From NCBI GenBank assembly GCA_963705495.1, contig CAVPJQ010000008.1, positions 335,080 to 399,079 on the forward strand: a DNA stretch of 64,000 bases. The letters are read 5' to 3'. Positions 47,748 to 55,763 of this stretch are shown piece after piece. The first letter of the stretch is position 1. Each line of letters begins with the position of its first letter. Under the pieces are notes generated by a model. The model saw only the letters and a program-made list of their open reading frames with translations. It was not told where the DNA came from and made no database searches. This DNA comes from DATBVX01 sp963705495. Its GTDB lineage: Bacteria; Pseudomonadota; Gammaproteobacteria; Steroidobacterales; Steroidobacteraceae. The translations under genes and the position numbers were made by a program.

Positions 47748-48674
47748 ATGGACCGCATCTTTCTCCGCGAGCTGACGACCGAAGCCATCATCGGGGTCTA
47801 CGATTGGGAACGGCGCGTCAAGCAGACAGTGATCATCGACCTCGAGATCCCGGCCGACGTTCGCCGGGCGGCCGCTGCCGATGCGATCGAGGCGACGATC
47901 AACTACAAGAAAGTCGCCAAGCGCATCCTCGAATTCATTGCCCGCTCGGAATTTCACCTCGTGGAGACATTGGCCGAGCGCACAGCGCTGATGGTGCTCG
48001 AAGAGTTCCGGCTGGACTGGATCCGGCTGACGCTCAACAAGCCAGGTGCGATCCGCGGCTCGAAGGATGTCGGCGTCATGATCGAGCGCAATGCGCGCGA
48101 TCTCGAGAAGGCGCGCAAGAAGGCCGCCGGCGTAAAGCTGCCGGCAGCGGATCGAATCCGCGTGTACGTCGCGGCCGGCAGCAACGTGGAGCCGGCTCAG
48201 CATCTGGCTCTGGCACTGCAGGAGCTCGAGCTTCGCTTTGGCCCACTGGTGGTTTCGACCGCCTATCGCAATCGGGCGATGGGATTCGAGGGACCGGACT
48301 TCATCAATCTGGTCGTGGGCTTCGATACTGCCGAATCGGTCGAGCAGGTGGTGGATGAGCTGCGCGAGGTAGAACGCCGGTGCGGGCGTACCCGCGGGGC
48401 GCCAAAGTGGGCGCCACGCTCGATGGACCTCGATATTCTTCTATATGGCGAAATGCGCTGCGATGAGCCTGACCTGACGTTGCCACGGCCGGACCTGCTG
48501 CGCCGTGCCTACATGCTCGGCCCGATGGCCGAGATCGCACCCGCGCTCAAGCATCCGGTTTCGGGCCAGTCGATCAGCGCGCTGTGGGAATCATTTGACC
48601 GCGCGGCTCACCCCCTGGAGCCGGTCACCATCCCACGCTCCGGCCACCATCGACCGCCAGAATCTGGCCGGTGA
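47748..48674 (+). CDS. folB-folK: bifunctional dihydroneopterin aldolase / HPPK (FolB-FolK fusion)
   Basis: 308 residues. Residues 1-118 are FolB: IFLRELTTEAIIGVYDWERRVKQTVIIDLEI, EATINYKKVAKRILEFI, FHLVETLAERTALMVL, LNKPGAIRGSKDVGV. Residues 136-290 are FolK: VYVAAGSNVEPAQHLALAL, NLVVGFDT, then APKWAPRSMDLDILLYG, the pterin/ATP-binding hallmark, and LPRPDLLRRAYMLGPMAEIAP. The two catalyse adjacent folate steps (7,8-dihydroneopterin to 6-hydroxymethyl-dihydropterin, then its pyrophosphorylation). Fusion allows channelling. The 3' end overlaps the convergent pteridine-reductase-like gene by 50 bases. Confidence 0.94.
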   Translation: MDRIFLRELTTEAIIGVYDWERRVKQTVIIDLEIPADVRRAAAADAIEATINYKKVAKRILEFIARSEFHLVETLAERTALMVLEEFRLDWIRLTLNKPGAIRGSKDVGVMIERNARDLEKARKKAAGVKLPAADRIRVYVAAGSNVEPAQHLALALQELELRFGPLVVSTAYRNRAMGFEGPDFINLVVGFDTAESVEQVVDELREVERRCGRTRGAPKWAPRSMDLDILLYGEMRCDEPDLTLPRPDLLRRAYMLGPMAEIAPALKHPVSGQSISALWESFDRAAHPLEPVTIPRSGHHRPPESGR

Positions 48675-49377
48675 CATACGGGGCATCCTGGGCAAAAAAA
48701 ACTGCTGCGCGCGCCACGTCGTCCGGAGTGCCCATGCGCTTGAGCGCGGTGCGTTCCATGATTTCCTGCTTCAGTTCGGGTTCCAGATCCGTCTCCGGCC
48801 ACAACACCGGACCGGGTGCGATGCCATTCACCCGTACCTCAGGCGCGAGCTCGCGCGCCAGCGAGCGCGTCAAGGTCGCAAGCCCCGCCTTGGCCACCGA
48901 GTAGACTGTATGACGACGCAAAGGCCGCAACGCGTGGATGTCGATCAGGTTGAGAATGAGACCCTGATTGCGCTTGAGCTCGGGCGCCGCGGCCTGCGAG
49001 AGAAACAGTGGCGCCCTCAGGTTGCTGCCGATGAGATCGTCCCACTGCCGCGGTGTGATCTCGCCCACGGGTGTCGGGTAGAAGCTCGAAGCGTTGTTGA
49101 CCAGCACATCGAGCCGACCGAATCGGGCGACGGTTTGCTCGACGAGGTTCGCAATGCAGGCGAGATCGGAAAGATCGGCATGCAGCGTGAGCGCGGAACG
49201 GGTCCGCTTCTGGTTCAGATCGCGAGCCAGGGTCGCTGCCGCGTCAGCAGAACCCCGATGGTGAATCACGACGTTGGCACCGGCCGCATGCATCGCCTGT
49301 GCAATTGCGGCTCCAATGCGACGTGCAGCACCCGTGACCAGCACGGTCTTGCCTGACAGTTGCGCAGCGGGATTCAT
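48625..49377 (-). CDS. pteridine reductase-like short-chain dehydrogenase
   Basis: 250 residues from ATG 49377. TGAARRIGAAIA (nucleotide motif with an Arg pair fitting NADPH), NNASSFYPTPVGEIT, YSVAKAGLATLTRSLARELAP (catalytic Tyr-x-x-x-Lys) and VDGGRSVGW at the C-terminus. The ARRIG and NNASSFYPT elements are typical of the PTR1/FolM pteridine reductase group. Its position next to FolB-FolK supports a pterin role. Gene overlap is convergent, so it is not the same operon. The MidA-type gene starts 63 bases upstream on the other strand. Confidence 0.88.
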   Translation of the reverse strand: MNPAAQLSGKTVLVTGAARRIGAAIAQAMHAAGANVVIHHRGSADAAATLARDLNQKRTRSALTLHADLSDLACIANLVEQTVARFGRLDVLVNNASSFYPTPVGEITPRQWDDLIGSNLRAPLFLSQAAAPELKRNQGLILNLIDIHALRPLRRHTVYSVAKAGLATLTRSLARELAPEVRVNGIAPGPVLWPETDLEPELKQEIMERTALKRMGTPDDVARAAVFFAQDAPYVTGQILAVDGGRSVGW

Positions 49378-49440
49378 GCTGTGGCGCGGGGCGCGGATTC
49401 CTATGCTCAACCATACCGGAGATCATCCGGAGTGTCGCGC

Positions 49441-50616
49441 GTGACGACCGCGGATCGCGCCGAGCTCACGCCGCAGCAACGCGCGCACAGTGAGCGACTC
49501 ATGACCCGGATTCGCGGCGAGATCGCACAGCACGGCGGCTGGATCAGCTTTGCTCGGTTCATGGAGCTGGCGCTCTACGAACCCGGGCTCGGCTACTACA
49601 CGGCCGGCGCCCGCAAATTTGGCAGCAACGGCGATTTCGTCACGGCTCCGGAGCTCTCGCCCCTGTTCAGCCGCTGCATTGCCACGCAGTGCGCTGAGGT
49701 GCTCTCGGCGTTGGGCGGCGGCGACATTCTCGAAGTCGGGGCCGGCTCGGGGCTGATGGCAGCCGACACGCTGAACGAGCTGCAAGCACTCGATCGGCTT
49801 CCGCGGCGCTATCTGATCCTCGAAGTCAGCGCTGACCTACGCGAGCGTCAGCTCGCGACTTTGACGACTCGCGCGGTCCGGCACGTGGCGCGCGTGAGCT
49901 GGCTCGATGAGCTACCGGCGCCGCTGCGCGGTGTGATCGTGGCCAATGAGGTGCTCGACGCCTTGCCGGTCGATCGCTTCCGCATTCGTTCGGGTCGCGT
50001 GAACGCGCTCGGCGTCAACTGGCAGGAGAACCGCCTCGGCTGGTCGGAAGCTCCTGCGGCGCAGCCGCTCGAGAACAGGGTTCGGGAAATCGAGTCGCAG
50101 ATCGGCAGCTCATTCATGGAGGGGTATACCTCCGAGATCAACCTGCGGCTCGATCCGTGGCTGCGTTCACTGGCTGGCGTGCTCGAGAGCGGGTTGATGC
50201 TGCTCATTGACTACGGTCTGCCACGGCGCCAGTACTACCGGGAGGAGCGCCGCGACGGCACTCTTCTTTGTCACTTCCGTCAGCGGTTTCATTCTGATCC
50301 GTTTATCTACGTGGGACTGCAGGACATCGGTGCCTGGGTCGATTTCACGGCCGTCGCAGAAACCGCCAGCGAGGCCGGCCTCACTGTGGCCGGCTTCACG
50401 ACCCAGGCCCACTTTCTGATGGGGCTCGGCATCGAACAACACCTCAAGGCGGCCGGCGAACGTGAGCTGGTCGAGCGCCTGAGCCTCGCAAGACAGGCGA
50501 TGCTACTCACCCTGCCGGGCGAAATGGGAGAGCGCTTCAAGGTCATCGGGCTGACACGCGGCGTGCGACAGCCTTTGAAAGGATTCGCGATCCGCGACCT
50601 GGCAGCTTCACTGTAA
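49441..50616 (+). CDS. MidA/NDUFAF7-type SAM-dependent methyltransferase
   Basis: 391 residues from a GTG with GGAG eight bases upstream. FARFMELALYEPGLGYYTAGARKFGSNGDFVTAPELSPLF (in part) is the family start, with ILEVGAGSGLMAADTL as the SAM site. VIVANEVLDALPVDRF and the LLIDYGLPRRQYY stretch complete the DUF185 pattern. Mitochondrial NDUFAF7 methylates an arginine of complex I subunit NDUFS2; the role of bacterial versions is less clear. Complex I genes are not in this window. Confidence 0.92.
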   Translation: MTTADRAELTPQQRAHSERLMTRIRGEIAQHGGWISFARFMELALYEPGLGYYTAGARKFGSNGDFVTAPELSPLFSRCIATQCAEVLSALGGGDILEVGAGSGLMAADTLNELQALDRLPRRYLILEVSADLRERQLATLTTRAVRHVARVSWLDELPAPLRGVIVANEVLDALPVDRFRIRSGRVNALGVNWQENRLGWSEAPAAQPLENRVREIESQIGSSFMEGYTSEINLRLDPWLRSLAGVLESGLMLLIDYGLPRRQYYREERRDGTLLCHFRQRFHSDPFIYVGLQDIGAWVDFTAVAETASEAGLTVAGFTTQAHFLMGLGIEQHLKAAGERELVERLSLARQAMLLTLPGEMGERFKVIGLTRGVRQPLKGFAIRDLAASL

Positions 50617-50646
50617 ACCTCGGTTCAAACAGCACCGCAACACGCC

Positions 50647-51444
50647 ATGACGCCAATTCACGCCATCATTCTCGCCATCATCCAGGGCATCACGGAGTTC
50701 CTGCCCATTTCCAGTTCCGGGCACTTGATTCTGATGCCACGCTTCCTGGGCTGGCCAGATCAGGGCCTGGAGTTCGACGCCGCTATCCACATTGGCACGC
50801 TGACGGCTGTGGTCTTCTACTTCCGGGAGCAGCTCGCGGCGATGGCGCGCGCGTGGCTTGCATCAGCAACTCGCGGCCAACACAGCCGCGATGGCCACCT
50901 GGCGTGGGCCGTTCTGTTGGGCACGATCCCGGTCGGTGCTGTCGGGCTCCTGTTCAACGACTACATCGAGACGCACTTTCGCAGTCCTCTACTCGTCGCA
51001 ACCACGCTCGCCAGCTTCGGCATCCTCTTGTGGGTTGCGGACCGGTTCGGGCGCAGGCAACGCGACGAGTACTCAGTGACCTGGCGTGATGCGGCGCTGA
51101 TCGGCATCGCACAGGCGATGGCTCTCGTGCCGGGCACCTCGCGCTCCGGGATCACCATGACTGCTGGCCTCGGCGTCGGCCTCACGCGCGAAGCGGCAGC
51201 ACGCTATTCCTTTCTGCTTGCGGTTCCCGGTACGGCAATGGCCGGCGCCTACGAGACGCTCAAGATGTTTCGCGCCGCGACGCCCATCGATTGGCAGCCG
51301 GTGATCATCGGCATCGTCGTCGCGGGCATCAGCGGTTTTCTCTGCATTCATTTCCTGCTGCGCTTCATCCAGCGCATCGGCATGCTGCCATTCACGATCT
51401 ATCGGTTGTTGCTGGCCGGCGTGATCGTCTATGTGTTTGCGTAA
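50647..51444 (+). CDS. uppP: undecaprenyl-diphosphatase UppP (BacA)
   Basis: 265 residues with about eight membrane segments. The two catalytic signatures are intact: GITEFLPISSSGHL (residues 14-27) and ALVPGTSRSGITMTAGLGVGL (about 159-178). It recycles C55 carrier lipid for peptidoglycan and other surface polymers. It starts 30 bases after the methyltransferase gene and overlaps the next gene by 14 bases. Confidence 0.96.
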   Translation: MTPIHAIILAIIQGITEFLPISSSGHLILMPRFLGWPDQGLEFDAAIHIGTLTAVVFYFREQLAAMARAWLASATRGQHSRDGHLAWAVLLGTIPVGAVGLLFNDYIETHFRSPLLVATTLASFGILLWVADRFGRRQRDEYSVTWRDAALIGIAQAMALVPGTSRSGITMTAGLGVGLTREAAARYSFLLAVPGTAMAGAYETLKMFRAATPIDWQPVIIGIVVAGISGFLCIHFLLRFIQRIGMLPFTIYRLLLAGVIVYVFA

Positions 51445-52390
51445 GATCCTCTCTGTAACGCTGGCGCTCGCGGTCAGTGTGCATGCCGCCGCCGCTGGCG
51501 AGCCCGCATGGCTGCTGAGCATTGGCGGCGACGTCGACGAGGACGGCGGGTATCGCGCCGACGCAGGCGTGATGTGGGCGCCATCGCTCGTGACTTCCGT
51601 CATTGCGCAAGCGGCCCTGGCCGATACGTCCACCGACCTCGAGCACTTCAAGGCGGATGCAGCGACGCTCGGCTTCGATCACTTCTTCGGCCCGGTCGGG
51701 CTCAACCTGGACGTGCGCTGGTGGGACCAGCGGGATCTTTTCAGCTCGACGACGCTTGGCGCTTCTTTCTATTACAAGCAGGCAGGCTGGCGCATCAGCC
51801 TGCGAGGCGAGGCACGCAACTCCGATCTCGACGAATTCAGTTTCGATACCGTCGTGCCGATTCGTGGAGTGCTGGTACCGATCGCAGGTCAGGGTCAGTG
51901 CAGCCTCGACAACACCGCCTATGGCCTTGCGTTGAGCCACACCGGCAAGGCGTGGACCGCGTTGATCTCGGGAATCAACTACGAGTATTCGACGGCGGAC
52001 TGCGATCTCACCGGCGTCACGTTGCCCCCGCAAGCCGGCAACCTGCCGCCGATTTCGAGGGAAATCTTCCGTCGGATCGCAACCCGCGTGCTGCGCGCCG
52101 GCGCTGTGCTCGTAGGCTCGGAACTCACGCGGGAGAACGGCTTTCTCGACTACTCACTGTGGGCTGCTCTTGGCTACCGCCCCGGCCTCAGCACTTTTGG
52201 CCTCGACTACTATCACGACCGTGAAGAGTTCGCGCAGCTCGAGGCCGACACCGTGATCGGCTCAATGAGCTTTCCGCTCAGCGACCGGCTCGACCTGGAG
52301 CTGCGCGTCGGGGTGAGCAACAGTGACCTTGAAGGAACTGTTGCGTTCGGCGGGCTGACCTTGATCGCTTACCTCGGCGGCACGTACTGA
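51431..52390 (+). CDS. outer-membrane beta-barrel protein, unknown
   Basis: 319 residues. Sec signal LSVTLALAVSVHAAAAG, then a chain of alternating strands (VGLNLDVRWWDQRD, TLGASFYYKQAGWRISLRGEARN, LWAALGYRPGLSTFGLDYYHD) ending in an aromatic residue (LGGTY), as expected for a BAM-inserted barrel of roughly 14-16 strands. I cannot name the family. It overlaps uppP by 14 bases, so it is cotranscribed and translationally linked. Its 3' end is three bases from the convergent cca gene. Confidence 0.7.
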   Translation: MCLRKILSVTLALAVSVHAAAAGEPAWLLSIGGDVDEDGGYRADAGVMWAPSLVTSVIAQAALADTSTDLEHFKADAATLGFDHFFGPVGLNLDVRWWDQRDLFSSTTLGASFYYKQAGWRISLRGEARNSDLDEFSFDTVVPIRGVLVPIAGQGQCSLDNTAYGLALSHTGKAWTALISGINYEYSTADCDLTGVTLPPQAGNLPPISREIFRRIATRVLRAGAVLVGSELTRENGFLDYSLWAALGYRPGLSTFGLDYYHDREEFAQLEADTVIGSMSFPLSDRLDLELRVGVSNSDLEGTVAFGGLTLIAYLGGTY

Positions 52391-52393
52391 AAC

Positions 52394-53611
52394 TCACTGG
52401 CGCTTGAGCGCAGCGATAGCTTCGATGCGCCGGCGACGCAACCCTTCTGCGATCTCGGCACCACCGGCCTGAAGTTCCTCTGCAGCGGGAGAAACGGCGC
52501 GCGCCGCGGCGAGAGCCTCTCGTAACCAAGCGCCCTGAGGATATGCGCGCTGTTCGAGTCCCTTGCGCCCACGTGCGTCCGCTTCGCAGGCGAGGAGGAA
52601 TTGCTCGAAGCGCTCTGGCCGGCGCAAAGCATCCGTGTGCGCGAGGAGATCGAGCACCGTCCCTGCTCGCAGCTCGAACGCCCGATGCACGACCCCGTGA
52701 TGGCGCGCGGCCAGCACCGCGAGATCACGATAGTCGTTCGGGATTCGAAGCCTCGAGCACAGCTCCTGCACGCGCCGCACGCTCTGCACCTCGTGCCCGG
52801 CATGGCGCGGCCATTTTGCGCGCGGCGTGTCTGCCTTGCCGAGATCGTGAACCAGCGCCGCGAAGCGCACCGTTGCCAGCGGCGAGAGCGAGGCCGCCAT
52901 CTTCACCACCATCAGCGTGTGCACGCCGGTGTCGATCTCCGGGTGCCACTGCTCGGGCTGTGGCACGCCGAACAGGGCGTCGAGCTCCGGAAATACTTTC
53001 GCGAGCGCGCCGCACTCGCGCAACACTTCGAAGAAGACCTGCGGCGATTGCTCTTCGAGCGCGCGGCGCGCCTCCTGCCATACTCGCTCGGGCACCAGTG
53101 CGGCCAGCTCGCCGCTGTTGCTCATCTGCCGCATCAGCGCGAGCGTCTCGTCGGCGACCTGGAAGTTCAGTGCGGCGAAACGCGCAGCAAAACGCGCGAC
53201 GCGCAGCACGCGCAACGGATCTTCCGGGAAAGCGGGCGACACGTGCCGCAGTTGTCGCGCGCTGAGATCACGTTGTCCGCCGTAAGGATCGATGAGCCGC
53301 CCGTCGGCGGCGCGCGCCATCGCGTTGATGGTCAGGTCGCGGCGTGCCAGGTCCTGCTCGAGGGTCACGGCCGGAGAACTGTCGGTGCTGAATCCGTGAT
53401 AGCCGGCACCGGTCTTGCGCTCGGTGCGTGCCAGCGCGTACTCCTCGTGGGTCTCGGGATGCAGGAATACCGGGAAGTCGCGCCCCACTTGCTGCATTCC
53501 CTGTCGTTGCATCTCCTCCGCGGTAGCGCCAACCACCACCCAGTCGCGCTCCTTCACTGCGCGACCGAGCAACTCATCCCGGACTGCACCGCCGACCAGA
53601 TACACTTCCAT
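52394..53611 (-). CDS. cca: CCA-adding enzyme (multifunctional Cca protein)
   Basis: 405 residues, the full gammaproteobacterial length. YLVGGAVRDELLGR and ERDWVVVG (catalytic DxD-region), RRDLTINAMA, PFPEDPLRVLRVARFAAR neck, then the HD domain with LVHDLGKADTPR and RHHG. The HD part adds phosphohydrolase activity in E. coli. It adds or repairs the CCA end of tRNAs. The tRNA in this window does not encode CCA, so the enzyme would be essential. Only 17 bases separate it from the divergent lipoprotein gene. Confidence 0.96.
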   Translation of the reverse strand: MEVYLVGGAVRDELLGRAVKERDWVVVGATAEEMQRQGMQQVGRDFPVFLHPETHEEYALARTERKTGAGYHGFSTDSSPAVTLEQDLARRDLTINAMARAADGRLIDPYGGQRDLSARQLRHVSPAFPEDPLRVLRVARFAARFAALNFQVADETLALMRQMSNSGELAALVPERVWQEARRALEEQSPQVFFEVLRECGALAKVFPELDALFGVPQPEQWHPEIDTGVHTLMVVKMAASLSPLATVRFAALVHDLGKADTPRAKWPRHAGHEVQSVRRVQELCSRLRIPNDYRDLAVLAARHHGVVHRAFELRAGTVLDLLAHTDALRRPERFEQFLLACEADARGRKGLEQRAYPQGAWLREALAAARAVSPAAEELQAGGAEIAEGLRRRRIEAIAALKRQ

Positions 53612-53628
53612 GCGGGTAGCTTACCTAC

Positions 53629-54690
53629 ATGAATCGCCCTTCGCTGCCGCTGTTCGCGCTCCTAGCCTGCTGTGTGCAGCTCGGCGGTTGCTATCTGATC
53701 CAGAGCGCCAACGGCCAGATGGACTTGATGCAGAAGCGCCAACCCATCTCCACCGTGATCGCAGATCCGGCGACGCCGCCCGAGCTGAGATCTCGTTTAC
53801 AACAGGTGCTCGAGATCCGCGAGTTCGCCGTACGCGAGCTCGGGTTGCCCGACAACGGCAGCTATCGCAGTTACGCGGACGTCGGCCGACCGTTCGTGGT
53901 CTGGAACGTTTTTGCGGCGCCGGAATTTCTTGTTCAACCCAAGCGCTGGTGCTTTCCAGTCGCGGGCTGTGTTGTGTATCGCGGCTATTTCTCCGAAGCG
54001 AAAGCGCGTGCGTTTGCTGAGCGACTGCACACCGCCGGCAATGACGTCTACGTGGGAGGCGTGCCCGCTTACTCCACCCTTGGCCATTTCGACGATCCGG
54101 TCCTCAACACCATGATCGGGTGGAGCGACGTGCGCCTGGCCGCCATTGTTTTCCACGAGTTGACGCATCAGCTGGTGTACGTGCCAGGAGACTCCTCGTT
54201 CAATGAGGCGTTCGCCTCGGTGGTGGAAGTGGAGGGCGTGCATCGTTGGCTGGCAGCTCACGGCCGCGAACCCGAACTGGCGGCGTTCAAGACCGAGCGT
54301 GAACGTCACGCTGAGCTGGCTCGCGTTCTGAATGCAGGGCGCGCAAGGCTCACGGCGCTGTATGCGAGCGGAATCGACGCCAGCACGATGCGTGAGCGCA
54401 AACGTGTCGAGCTTGAGCGCATCGCGCGCGAATACGGCGAATTGCTGGCCTCGTGGCGAGGGCACGGATCCCCGGACACACGCATCGGCCAGGATCTCAA
54501 CAATGCATACCTGGTCTCGGTGGCCGCGTACGAGGAGTGCGTACCCGGTCTGGAGCGCGTGCTGGCTGAGGCCGGCAACGACCTGCCGACCTTCTTCCAG
54601 CGGGTGAAGGCCCTCGCACGCGCGGAGGAGACCGTCCGGCACCAGAGCGTCTGCGCGAAGCAAGCCCCGGCGCATCCGGTCAAGGAGTGA
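53629..54690 (+). CDS. lipoprotein aminopeptidase (PF10023 type)
   Basis: 353 residues. Lipobox LGGC (C21) after a short signal. The zinc motif is H176-ELT-H180, followed by NEAFASVVEVEG, which supplies the third ligand. FPVAGCVVYRGYFSEAKARAFA is also typical of the family annotated as Aminopep. The C-terminal part is helical (ARVLNAGRARLTALYASG onward). It is probably an envelope-anchored metallopeptidase; the substrate is unknown. The tiny divergent gap to cca means its promoter overlaps the cca coding start. Ten bases separate it from the convergent NDUFA9-like gene. Confidence 0.87.
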   Translation: MNRPSLPLFALLACCVQLGGCYLIQSANGQMDLMQKRQPISTVIADPATPPELRSRLQQVLEIREFAVRELGLPDNGSYRSYADVGRPFVVWNVFAAPEFLVQPKRWCFPVAGCVVYRGYFSEAKARAFAERLHTAGNDVYVGGVPAYSTLGHFDDPVLNTMIGWSDVRLAAIVFHELTHQLVYVPGDSSFNEAFASVVEVEGVHRWLAAHGREPELAAFKTERERHAELARVLNAGRARLTALYASGIDASTMRERKRVELERIAREYGELLASWRGHGSPDTRIGQDLNNAYLVSVAAYEECVPGLERVLAEAGNDLPTFFQRVKALARAEETVRHQSVCAKQAPAHPVKE

Positions 54691-54700
54691 GCTGCGGCCG

Positions 54701-55675
54701 CTATCGCCGGCTGGCGTGATGGCGATAGGTGTCGAGCAGGCCGTGAGCGGAGTGCGAACCCAGATACTGTCGCACGATCGCCTCCATAGGGTGCGCGACG
54801 ATTCCCAGTTCGGCGAAACCGTCATGGCGGCAGACGCTGTCCACCAGCAGCGAGCGATAGTTATCCGTAGAGAACGGTTTGCCGGGCACGAAATCCATCA
54901 TCAGCGCCTGCACGCGACCAAAAAAATCCGGCAGCCCGAAGACCCAGCGTCTGAGTCCGAGCGTGCCGGCGATGAAGCGCACGATCTCGCTCAACGTATA
55001 GATGCCGGGTCCACACAACTCGTAAGTCTTGCCGCCGGTCGTATGCGCCTGCATCGCGCTCACCATCGCCTCGACCACGTCCCCTACGTACACGGGCGCA
55101 AACCGTGCGTTGCTCCTGGCAAGCGGCAGAGCAGGGACGCGGCGCAGAAGTCGCGCGAATCGATTGGTGAAGGAATCGCCGGGTCCGAAGATGACCGAGG
55201 GCCGGAAGATCGCGTAGTCGATGACACCGTCGCAACCCTTACGAACCGCCACTTCGGCGGCGCCCTTGGAACGCAGGTAGTGGCTAGGAGCATGCTCGGC
55301 ATCAGCCCCCAGCGAGCTCATGTGCAGGAGCCGCTGGACGCCGGCTGAGCGACATGCCCCGACGACCTTTGCGGCAAGCTCAGCATGGACGCGCTGAAAC
55401 CCTGCGCCACTTCGGCCGCGCTCGTTGAGGATGCCGACCAGGTTGATGACGATTTCGAAGCCGCCGAACTGCGCCGCGAGCTGGCCCGCGTCGTGGACGT
55501 TGGCGTTGACCAGGTCGATGTCCGGAAGCACCAGCAGGTCGCGATGCACCTCGCGATTGCGTGTGAGCACCTTCACGCGGTGTCCGTCGCCAACGAGTCG
55601 CGTCACGAGGTAGCCGCCGACGAAGCCGGTGCCTCCTAGAACGCAGATTCGTGCTGTCTTCGTCGTCACTGGCAA
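54701..55675 (-). CDS. NDUFA9-like NAD(P)-binding protein
   Basis: 324 residues. Rossmann start ICVLGGTGFVGGYLV, VINLVGILNERG, LLHMSSLGADAEHAPSHYLRSKGAAE, FRPSVIFGPGDSFTNRFARLL, GDVVEAM and YELCGPGIYTLSEIV. This is the complex I NDUFA9 subfamily of extended SDRs. The usual catalytic Tyr-x-x-x-Lys is present as YLRSK. In bacteria these proteins are often called ubiquinone-binding or quinone-related without firm evidence. A single gene, ended by convergent transcription. Confidence 0.88.
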   Translation of the reverse strand: MPVTTKTARICVLGGTGFVGGYLVTRLVGDGHRVKVLTRNREVHRDLLVLPDIDLVNANVHDAGQLAAQFGGFEIVINLVGILNERGRSGAGFQRVHAELAAKVVGACRSAGVQRLLHMSSLGADAEHAPSHYLRSKGAAEVAVRKGCDGVIDYAIFRPSVIFGPGDSFTNRFARLLRRVPALPLARSNARFAPVYVGDVVEAMVSAMQAHTTGGKTYELCGPGIYTLSEIVRFIAGTLGLRRWVFGLPDFFGRVQALMMDFVPGKPFSTDNYRSLLVDSVCRHDGFAELGIVAHPMEAIVRQYLGSHSAHGLLDTYRHHASRR

Positions 55676-55725
55676 GGCCCCGCGATGATTATAGGTAGCG
55701 AACGGGGCTCCAGCCCCAAATGAGA

Positions 55726-55749
55726 AAGGCCCCTCGCCGGAGGGGCCTT
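55726..55749 (-). terminator. intrinsic terminator of mucD/degP
   Basis: Perfect 10-base stem AAGGCCCCTC / GAGGGGCCTT with loop GCCG. On the minus strand it is followed by TTTCTCATTT-type sequence, 14 bases after the protease stop codon. Confidence 0.85.
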
Positions 55750-55763
55750 GGATCCTGGGAGCC

